Source: Sphingobacteriales bacterium
Lineage (GTDB): Bacteria; Bacteroidota; Bacteroidia; Chitinophagales; UBA2359
DNA: 64,000 nucleotides
Assembly: GCA_016711295.1 (NCBI GenBank)
Contig: JADJTE010000010.1
Span: forward strand, 67,686 to 131,685
Direction: 5' to 3'
Shown in pieces: positions 57,316-64,000 of this stretch. A program made the translations under genes and the position numbers. Each line of letters begins with the position of its first letter. Position 1 is the first letter of the stretch. The notes under the pieces are model-generated. The model was given only the letters and a program-made list of their open reading frames with translations. It did not search any database and was not told the origin of the DNA.

Positions 57316-59451
57316 ATGAAATACATAAGCGAAGCCTATTACCTTAGCCTAAGCGAAATAACCTCGGCAACAGGCTATCAAAAAGAGGTGGTTATTACAC
57401 GCTTGGCATTAGGTCGCAAGACCTGGCAAGGCATAAAAGACCCCGCCGATGGTAGGGCTCGGCTGTTGGCTCTATGCCACGCTTAGCGGGGCAAACAAGG
57501 CAAGGGTGTTGGAGTGGATAGGGCGCACGATTGGGGTAGATGCGGGCGACGAGCATACTGTACTTGCGGCTTATTTGGCACATTGCAATGTGCGCGATGG
57601 ATTGGTGTCGATAGGCGATTTGCTTAGTTCCTTAGAGGTAAGGAGTAGCGACAAGGCATTTTAGGGGCATAGCAAACCATACGGCCGGCCCTTCACCGAT
57701 GCCCAAGTGGGCAGTTTGGCGTGGCAGCCGCCACACTTAGGTACTTGGGCAGTAGTGCCGCCCGAGAGGCGGCGGTGGCTTGGGGTGGTTGGGAAGCGTT
57801 TTTGTCGGCATGGGCATTGTATTTGAAGCCTCCGTCAGAGCCACCCATATACGGTTTGGCAATTGGAAGTACTCGTGTATTGCGTCGCCGCATAGCCGAC
57901 TATGCCGCCCCAAGGCAATGTGGCATTGGTGAGCAACAAAATAGGCAACCAAAACACAGCCAAGCTGACAGACCAAGTAAAGCCATACTTGCGGCTGCTA
58001 TATCGGCGGCACAACCGCTTGGCATTTACCGACATATTGCGTTTGTTAGAGGCAAAAGTAGCCCAAATGGGCTGGGCATACAAGCCAATAACCGCCGACA
58101 CAGTAGCTAATTACCTAAACCAACCCGATGTAAGAATGGCATGTGCCACCGAGCGATACGACAAACGCGAGTGGGAACGGCTGTTTCATGTAACAGTAAA
58201 GCGGTCAGCCCCACACACCCACACGATATGTGGGTGATGGACGGCACCCCGATAGAGCTGTACTGGTGGGACGGCAAAAAATTTAGGCGCGAGTCGGTGT
58301 TTTTGGTCATCGATGCTTGTACGTGGGCGGTGTTGGGTTGGTGTTTTGGAACAGAGAGCAAAGAGACCATACTGTTAGCATTGCGCCATCCCTCACCGGC
58401 GGTCGGGCGTAATGCCCCTTCAACTTGCAATTGGACCACTAGCAGTGGGGCGTGGAACGCCGCCATGATAAGCGTGGTACAAACAGACGATACAATACGT
58501 AACACCGCCCAAGTGGGCAATGCCAAAGCCAAAGTAGTAGAGTCGTGGTTTAGCCATTTTCACCTTCGCGTATTGAAGGTGCACTTCGATGGCTTTGCGG
58601 GCATGAACGTAACCGCCAAGAGCCCCGACAACCCCAGCCATTATGAGTGGCTAAAAGCCAACTGCAAGCTACCCCAGGCCACCGAGGCATGTATAGCACA
58701 AATAGAACAAGCCTTTGGCATTTGGAACCAACAGCACAAAGTAGCGATAGGCAAAACAGCCCCGCAAACGCCACACAGCCGCTTGCAAGCGGTGCCACAC
58801 AGAGCGCGATTGCTGTGCTTAGAAGAGGAAATGTCGCTGTTTTGGCTGTGGCTCATGGACAGAGACGAGAAAACAATACACGTATGGGCAAAGCGGCATT
58901 CGCTTCGACCTACACCAAACGCGCTACGAGTACCGAGTATATAATGCCGATGGACAAACCGATATTGATTTTGGACAAACCATGCTGGCGGCAAATTTAA
59001 AGTAAAATACGACCCCGACGACATGAGGCATGATAGCCCTACACGACAAAGACGGGCGTTTTTGTCACCAGCACAAACAACCATAGAAGCACCCATGGCA
59101 ATAGCCGATTATGTAGCTGGCAGCGGTCCGGTTTGTGCAAGGCGAAATAAGCCAACGCCGCGCCATATTAGAACGCGCCCAGCCATACATGCCGATAACG
59201 AAGCCCTATATGCCGCTGGATTGGGCAGCGAAGTGCCAACAACGCCAAGCGGCGGCAACCGCAACAAGCGAACAGCAAAGATACACCTACCTCCGACCCC
59301 GATACAAGCCCTGATTGCCGCCGTACGCTACAAAACCGCCTTTACCCTAAGAGAGGTAAAAGACGAACTAAACGAAGCAGAAGACGACCTAAAACAACCC
59401 GAGCGGCGCGGCGGCTTGTACCGCGTAGAGGAGGGCAGCCCGAAGTGGTAG
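57316..59451 (+). CDS. MuA-type DDE transposase, multiple frame breaks
   Basis: Catalyses strand transfer of the prophage. Start MKYISEAYYLSLSEITSATG. DNA-binding N-terminal parts are scattered across three frames (AAREAAVAWGGWEAFLSAWA; VKPYLRLLYRRHNRLAFTDI). Catalytic core: first Asp in WVMDGTPIELYWWDGKKF, second Asp in FNLQLDNT-SSGAWNAAM near 58430 (frame break there), Glu in NAKAKVVESWFSHF with AGMNVTAKSPDNPSHYEW after it. The C-terminal part (GIRFDLHQTRYEYRVYNADG, KVKYDPDDM) breaks again near 58990. At least five shifts in 2.1 kb, more than in most genes here. It ends EEGSPKW. Confidence 0.85.
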
Positions 59452-59614
59452 AATAAAAAAAAACGGCAACTATTTAGCCTTGTAGGAAGAATGGCTATTT
59501 CTAATCGAAGATACAATGATGTCGGGCGTTATTAGATAAACATATCCCCAAACCCCATACCCTAAATAGCTACCAAAAACGAACATCAAAAAACCTTTTA
59601 AAAAAAAACTATCT
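59452..59614. other. Short spacer between transposase and MuB-type gene
   Basis: 163 bases with an A-run and C-rich stretches. No gene or clear signal is seen. Confidence 0.3.
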
Positions 59615-60537
59615 ATGTCGAACAGCACACCATCATCAACGGCGCAAACGGCGGCAGAAAACAGCTACCGCGACCAAGTGCGCGACGCGCTCCGCCTTTA
59701 TTTGGACGACAAAAGCATATCGCAAAGCGACTTTGCAAAGCAGGCAGACCTTAGCAACGCCACTGTTACACAAGTGCTCAATGGCACGTATGCCGCACAA
59801 GGCGATGTCATGCACAACAAAATAGCTACCTATTTGCGCAAAATGGGCGTTTCGGTAGATAACTCGGCAGCTGTCTGGAAAACACTAGAAACAGCAAACT
59901 ATGCTACCATGCGGCAGACCATAGCACATGCCCAACAAAGGCGCGGTATCTACTGCATTTGTGGCGATACCGGAAGCGGCAAAACAACCGCCATACCGAC
60001 ATTGCCCGAAAAATGCCCGCCGCTACCTACTTGTTATGCGACTACCTGATGACCAAGAAAGCGTTTGTATCGGAGCTTGCCCAAGCTATGGGCGTAAGGA
60101 TAGTCAGCAACAACATACGCGATTTGGTACAAGCCATTTGCGACAATGTTCGCTCCAAAAAAGGAGCAGTGCTACTGTTAGACGATGTAGGCAAACTGCC
60201 CCAAGCGGTTTACCCCATTATACAACTCATATACGACTCGTGCGGAGAGCAAAATGTAGGGCTTGTGCTGGCAGGTATGCCGCTGCTTGCCGAAACCCTG
60301 AAAAAAGGAACGCGCAAACAGCGCTTAGGGTTTCCCGAACTAAGCCGCCGCATAGTAAACAAAGAGTACCTAATGCAGCCACCTACCAAAGCCGAGATAA
60401 CCCAAATAGCGGCAATGTACGGCATAAGCGACACAGGCGCGGTTGCATTTTTGATAGAGCATTGCAAAGAATACCAAGCCTTGCGCGACCTTATACTGGG
60501 GGCTTTGTCAATAGCCAACGGCAAAACCATAACCTAA
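59615..60537 (+). CDS. MuB-type AAA+ ATPase (target-DNA activator), one frame break
   Basis: Partner of the transposase that binds target DNA and ATP. N-terminal helix-turn-helix at residues about 35-75 (SQSDFAKQADLSNATVTQVL), linker, then Walker A GDTGSGKTT near residue 118. A shift near 60005-60020 leads into AATYLLCDYLMTKKAFVSEL, Walker B GAVLLLDDVGKL and sensor motifs (VLAGMPLLAE, FPELSRRI). About 307 residues. Directly downstream of MuA, as in Mu. Confidence 0.87.
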
Positions 60538-60781
60538 GCGTGTTGGCAGACGTAAATAACGGCTAATTACCTATTTTCAACACCGTTTCAAACACTATTC
60601 AAACCATGACCTACCCCACTTTTGAAGACGGAAGCACCTATGCCCTTGGGCATGAGCTTAATATGGGTAATTGTGTTGGTAAATGTATATCCAAACACCC
60701 AAGCCTTACCCATAGAATGCGATGTACATGTTATTGCAGACCATTTAGGCAATTTAGTAACCACCCTTAATTAAAAGCCCT
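60538..60781. other. Gap after MuB-type gene with a possible 40-codon gene
   Basis: A frame from 60652 to 60774 (MSLIWVIVLVNVYPNTQALP ... GNLVTTLN) would encode 40 residues with a hydrophobic N-terminus, but nothing else supports it. A second ATG at 60606 opens a frame that breaks early. Confidence 0.3.
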
Positions 60782-60855
60782 ATGACAAAAGGAAACACCC
60801 CAACATACCAGCGCAACAGCCGGGCAGCCCCAGTCGCCAACCCTCGAAAGCGATA

Positions 60856-61236
60856 TTGCCAATAGTATCACTTGACAGCGAAACAACGCAAAACAAACTT
60901 CGAGAAAACTGGGAAGGTTGGTACGTGATTATTAAATACCGCACTTACGGCAGCGATGATGGATTAGGTTGCCGTTATTACCAAACGAGCTTTGCGTATG
61001 ACGGCATAACCGAAGTAGAACACATAGCCATTACCAGCGCAAAGGAGATACTTAAAGTAAGCCGATTTGGTGAATACGCATATGTAGAAATACGTGTTTT
61101 GACCAAAATAAAGAAATTAAAATTCAGCGCAATTTTGTGTCGAACAAATAACTTAACCCCCCACCCACCCACAAATGACCACCTCGACCACCCCTACCTA
61201 TGCTCACCAAGTACGCACCCTACTACAATACAATAA
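60856..61236 (+). CDS. Hypothetical prophage protein
   Basis: About 126 codons. Readable core LRENWEGWYVIIKYRTYGSD and ITSAKEILKVSRFGEYAYVE. The upstream start is unclear: an ATG at 60782 runs into a stop at about 60865 in another frame, which suggests a shift. The C-terminal 30 residues (Pro/His-rich) overlap the next gene and may not be real. No family recognised. Confidence 0.45.
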   Translation: MPIVSLDSETTQNKLRENWEGWYVIIKYRTYGSDDGLGCRYYQTSFAYDGITEVEHIAITSAKEILKVSRFGEYAYVEIRVLTKIKKLKFSAILCRTNNLTPHPPTNDHLDHPYLCSPSTHPTTIQ

Positions 61237-61612
61237 AGACGATTGGTTTTGGGTAGCGCATGAAAGCGGCATGAACTATCTGGATTACGGAGGCAAAAAC
61301 AGCACCGACTTGCAGCACCAACGCACCTTCTGGAACTGGTGGCGCATACAGTTCAATCAAATATGCCAACAGTACTATGCCGATATACAACGGTATCGCG
61401 TTGCTGGTATGACCGTAACGGATCTATTTGACAATTACATTTTTTGGCAGTTCGATAGCAATCCGAACATAGTCAAAAGTTTTCAACATTTATTAACAAA
61501 AATTTTAAAACAAAAAAACCAAAACAATGGCAAAGACCAGAACCAAGGCGGCGACCATAGTAGATGTAAGCCCCGCCGAAGCCCAAGCCGCCCTAAACAG
61601 CTATGCGGCTAA
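61175..61612 (+). CDS. Hypothetical prophage protein, Trp/Tyr-rich
   Basis: Starts MTTSTTPTYAHQVRTLLQYN. Residues about 20-110 are rich in aromatic residues (DDWFWVAHESGMNYLDYGGK; FWNWWRIQFNQICQQYYADI). The last 30 residues lie over the gam gene and are Arg/Lys-rich, so the true end may be near 61520 if a base is missing. No family recognised. Confidence 0.45.
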   Translation: MTTSTTPTYAHQVRTLLQYNKDDWFWVAHESGMNYLDYGGKNSTDLQHQRTFWNWWRIQFNQICQQYYADIQRYRVAGMTVTDLFDNYIFWQFDSNPNIVKSFQHLLTKILKQKNQNNGKDQNQGGDHSRCKPRRSPSRPKQLCG

Positions 61613-62045
61613 CCAATCAAAACTGAAAGGCATAGAAGCAAAGATGGAGACGGAAATCCAAAAAATTAGGGAAAAGTACGCCGACAACATCAAACAACTT
61701 CAAACTGTGTCGGAAGACGATTTTCGCAAAGTGCAATTCTATGCAGAACGGCACAAAAAAAACCTATTTGCCGTGCGCAAGAGTGCCGATTGGGGCGCTG
61801 CTATTATTGGACTTAGAACAGCCACTCCGTCCTTAAAAATAGGGGTAAAAGGCAGAACATGGGAAGATGTTTTGGCTGAATTGCCCACCGATTACGTGCG
61901 CACCAAAACAGAACCTATGAAAGACAAGATATTAGCAGACCGCGAAGAGCTTGCAAAACAGGGCTTACTTACAGAGTGGGGCTTGGTAGTAGAACAGAAA
62001 GATACGTTTTTTGTAGAACTAAAAGAAGAAATATTAACCAAGTAA
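61527..62045 (+). CDS. gam: Host-nuclease inhibitor Gam
   Basis: Protects linear phage DNA ends from host exonucleases. Residues about 30-80 form a coiled coil (QSKLKGIEAKMETEIQKIRE), followed by the Gam core (WGAAIIGLRTATPSLKIGVK, TWEDVLAELPTDYVRTKTEP) and an acidic end (TFFVELKEEIL). Resembles the Mu Gam/Ku-like family in architecture. 172 residues, intact. Overlaps the next start by one base (TAATG). Confidence 0.82.
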   Translation: MAKTRTKAATIVDVSPAEAQAALNSYAANQSKLKGIEAKMETEIQKIREKYADNIKQLQTVSEDDFRKVQFYAERHKKNLFAVRKSADWGAAIIGLRTATPSLKIGVKGRTWEDVLAELPTDYVRTKTEPMKDKILADREELAKQGLLTEWGLVVEQKDTFFVELKEEILTK

Positions 62046-62365
62046 TGAGCATAGATTATAGCGCAAATTTCGGCGTGGGCTACAAGGTAGCTTTGCCGAG
62101 TAGCACAAAATACCCCGATGAGTTTATAGAAAATGCACTGAGCAGTGTGGGGAAAACCCACAAAATAGATTGGTTTGATACTGGCAGCGACTATATGCCA
62201 CCTGAATACGACAACAAGGAATATTTTGTTGTTTTAAGCGAACCCTTTAAGGATGGCACGGAAGCCTTTGTGCGCAGGGCATCGGCTCTGAAAGAAATAC
62301 TGCAAGAGTGCGGACTTGAAGTAATCGGCGAATTTGATGTCGTCGGCGGCTTGTGTATTTCATAA
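62045..62365 (+). CDS. Hypothetical prophage protein
   Basis: 106 residues starting MSIDYSANFGVGYKVALPSS. Visible stretch HKIDWFDTGSDYMPPEYDNK, FVVLSEPFKDGTEAFVRRAS. The start at 62045 abuts the gam stop and suggests translational coupling. No family recognised. Confidence 0.5.
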   Translation: MSIDYSANFGVGYKVALPSSTKYPDEFIENALSSVGKTHKIDWFDTGSDYMPPEYDNKEYFVVLSEPFKDGTEAFVRRASALKEILQECGLEVIGEFDVVGGLCIS

Positions 62366-62491
62366 TATCATAGTCATTGGTGTTCGATTTTAGGGTGACG
62401 ATGGTGTCGTTTCGCTCCGGTGTGACGGCACCCGTTGCCCACCAAAGCCAAATTAACGCATTGTTTTTTTAATACATTTAAATACCGCTTT

Positions 62492-62932
62492 ATGCCCACT
62501 AACAAATACGCTATATTTTATGCCATAACCACTAAGCTAATGTTTGATGCCGACATGCGCCAACAAGCGGTATTGTCTTATACCGATGGGCGCACGATCA
62601 AACTGCGTGAAATGACAGGCGATGAATACAAAAGCATGATAACCGACCTGACTAAGAAAGTACCACAAATACAAATGACCATAGGCGGCAAAATTGCCGA
62701 CAATATGCGCAAAAAAATAATAGCCCTGTGCCGCGAAATGGGCATGGAAAAACAGGGCAGCACCGGCAACGCAGTAGCAGACATGAGTAAAGTATATGCC
62801 TTTGTAAAAAAAATAGGTTATGGCAAAAAAAACCTAAACAACTACACACAGGAAGAATTGCCCAAATTGGTGAGCCAAATAGAAATAATACACAAAGAAT
62901 ACATAGAAAAAGGCAAAGCCCATGAAGCATAA
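62492..62932 (+). CDS. Hypothetical prophage protein, possibly GemA-like
   Basis: 146 residues starting MPTNKYAIFYAITTKLMFDA. Helical C-terminal half (MRKKIIALCREMGMEKQGST; LNNYTQEELPKLVSQIEIIH). Position after gam fits Mu gemA, but similarity is weak and only suggestive. Frame intact; it overlaps the following gene by 11 bases. Confidence 0.5.
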   Translation: MPTNKYAIFYAITTKLMFDADMRQQAVLSYTDGRTIKLREMTGDEYKSMITDLTKKVPQIQMTIGGKIADNMRKKIIALCREMGMEKQGSTGNAVADMSKVYAFVKKIGYGKKNLNNYTQEELPKLVSQIEIIHKEYIEKGKAHEA

Positions 62933-63134
62933 TATAGCAAGAGCCAACGACTGCAATACCTATATGGTGCAGGTAGCGGGTTTGGAGCAGCCCTTAACGG
63001 TGCAATACCATGGTGGTAAGTTGGCAAGCATATCGGGCTTAGAAGAATTGAGCGTGATAAAAGGCGAAACCAGCGAACTTCGGGTGAGCGGCTGCCTATT
63101 CCATAAGGACAGGAAGGCAGACCAAACAAAATAA
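62922..63134 (+). CDS. Hypothetical small prophage protein
   Basis: 70 residues starting MKHNIARANDCNTYMVQVAG. No family recognised. It overlaps the previous gene by 11 bases and the next start by one base (AATGG), typical of a tightly packed phage operon. Confidence 0.45.
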   Translation: MKHNIARANDCNTYMVQVAGLEQPLTVQYHGGKLASISGLEELSVIKGETSELRVSGCLFHKDRKADQTK

Positions 63135-63565
63135 TGGTAAAATTTGGCGATAAAGTAAGCTATACTTTGGAGGGCAAACATGCCCAAGAGAAAATAGTGC
63201 TTTGGTGCCAACTGTACAAAGATGCCTATAATATAGCCTACAAGGTATCGGCTGCCGAAGTTATGAAACTCAAAAAGGTGCATGTAACCACAGACTTGCT
63301 AAGGGCTTACTTCGAGCAACCAGACAAGTACCCGTTTTTGCCAAAATCAATAGAAAATTACGTGCGCACGCTAAATGAGTTGCTGCGACTGGTAGCAGGC
63401 AAGGTAAGTGCCGAAGCCAAACTGCCCAACCATTGGAACAACGATTATTACCACACGCTAAGTGCCGATGCAGCCATAAAGTACTTACAGCACTTAACCG
63501 CGCTGGGTTTTACTAAGGTGATAACCAACACTGGATTTTATTACACCCAACCAATAACCACCTAA
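63134..63565 (+). CDS. Hypothetical prophage protein
   Basis: 143 residues starting MVKFGDKVSYTLEGKHAQEK, mostly helical (SAAEVMKLKKVHVTTDLLRA; YVRTLNELLRLVAGKVSAEA). No family recognised. It lies in the middle-gene position of a Mu-type map. Confidence 0.5.
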   Translation: MVKFGDKVSYTLEGKHAQEKIVLWCQLYKDAYNIAYKVSAAEVMKLKKVHVTTDLLRAYFEQPDKYPFLPKSIENYVRTLNELLRLVAGKVSAEAKLPNHWNNDYYHTLSADAAIKYLQHLTALGFTKVITNTGFYYTQPITT

Positions 63566-63576
63566 AATAACTTGCC

Positions 63577-63852
63577 ATGAGCAAAAACAGAAGTAAAAGC
63601 AGGGTAAACAATCGTGTAAAACGCGATGAAGCCATTGCAAGCCGATTCGATACCTTACATACCATAGGGCAAACTGTAAAAGGCAGCAATACAAAAGTGC
63701 GCATGCGCCGCGATGATGCCATTACCCAACTTGCCAATGAGTTTAACTTATCCGTTGTTACGGTAAATGCCATTTTGAGCGGCAACTACTATGCCGACAA
63801 TACAAGAAAATACACCCAAAACTCCAAAGACCTATTCGATGACCCTAATTAA
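63577..63852 (+). CDS. Small basic helix-turn-helix-like protein
   Basis: 91 residues starting MSKNRSKSRVNNRVKRDEAI. Basic N-terminus followed by a possible helix-turn-helix (DAITQLANEFNLSVVTVNAI, LSGNYY). It could be a middle-operon regulator like Mor. Overlaps the amidase start by 14 bases. Confidence 0.5.
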   Translation: MSKNRSKSRVNNRVKRDEAIASRFDTLHTIGQTVKGSNTKVRMRRDDAITQLANEFNLSVVTVNAILSGNYYADNTRKYTQNSKDLFDDPN

Positions 63853-64000
63853 ACCGCCTACACCCCCCAAAGCCTTAGCAGCAGTATTGGAGCGCGTTCC
63901 TGATTTTAGGAATTACCACCCCGTCATACGCCCGAAAATGCAAATATGCCTACACCATACCGCAGGCAGTAGTGCTGACAGTGCCGTTAATTGGTGGCGT
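63839..64000 (+). CDS. N-acetylmuramoyl-L-alanine amidase (endolysin), N-terminal part
   Basis: Prophage lysis enzyme cutting peptidoglycan cross-links. From the ATG at 63839 the protein reads MTLIKPPTPPKALAAVLERV, then CLHHTAGSSADSAVNWWR to the window edge. The LHHTAG motif is the zinc-binding start of Amidase_2 domains. A start 16 codons upstream (63791) is also in frame. The rest lies outside the window. Confidence 0.75.
   Translation, partial: MTLIKPPTPPKALAAVLERVPDFRNYHPVIRPKMQICLHHTAGSSADSAVNWWR

Larger units (their letters stand above)
55640..64000. mobile_element. Left arm of a Mu-like transposable prophage (left boundary approximate)
   Basis: The order of parts matches phage Mu: end repeats, leftward XRE repressor (55777-56210), divergent control region, small early DNA-binding gene, MuA-type DDE transposase (57316-59451), MuB-type ATPase (59615-60537), Gam nuclease inhibitor (61527-62045), unknown early genes, and an amidase endolysin starting at the right edge. 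Structural genes and the right end lie outside the window. The transposase gene carries many frame changes, so the element may be defective, but sequence errors elsewhere in the window complicate that reading. Confidence 0.85.

Overview
The window is chromosomal DNA from a Bacteroidota bacterium. The evidence is the repeated TAnnTTTG-type -7 promoter boxes just upstream of genes, a secreted protein with a type IX secretion C-terminal sorting domain, fused alpha/beta 2-oxoacid dehydrogenase E1 enzymes, a kdp operon containing a beta-barrel porin, and protein sequences resembling free-living Cytophagia, Saprospiria or Chitinophagia. I cannot place it more precisely. No rRNA, tRNA or CRISPR array was seen.

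Layout. 1-2.9 kb: 3' part of a methionine synthase (metH, minus) and an E1 beta subunit (plus). 2.9-10.3 kb: a seven-gene minus-strand efflux cluster (TetR regulator, TolC-like channel, membrane-fusion lipoprotein, two ABC ATPases, two ABC-2 permeases) with matching operator-like palindromes before tetR and tolC. 10.5-26 kb: housekeeping genes (MFS exporter, two fused E1 enzymes, CvfB-like S1 protein, LapA-like protein, guaA, SirB1-like protein, topA, SPFH protein). 26.1-36.9 kb: an IS630-type remnant followed by a kdp potassium-transport island (NtrC-type regulator, a sigma-54-like promoter, a tiny membrane peptide, kdpF, kdpA, kdpB, kdpC, porin, kinase-less KdpD, separate histidine kinase). 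36.9-55.3 kb: HtrA protease, glycan enzymes, a phosphatidylcholine synthase, glutamate dehydrogenase with an internal deletion, tgt, a glycosyltransferase, a sigma factor carrying an unusual N-terminal domain, aspS, a PseI-like sialic/pseudaminic acid synthase, a CPBP protease, cdsA, psd and the type IX cargo protein. 55.4-64 kb: the left arm of a Mu-like transposable prophage (end repeats, leftward repressor, control region, early genes, MuA, MuB, Gam, unknown early genes, start of an amidase endolysin). It runs off the right edge.

Many genes are interrupted by one-base shifts, often at homopolymers, while the protein sequence continues intact in another frame. This looks mostly like sequence error rather than gene decay, so such genes are annotated as whole loci with the breaks noted. 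The kdp genes form one regulatory and transport unit, the efflux cluster another, and cdsA/psd/pcs all serve phospholipid synthesis.
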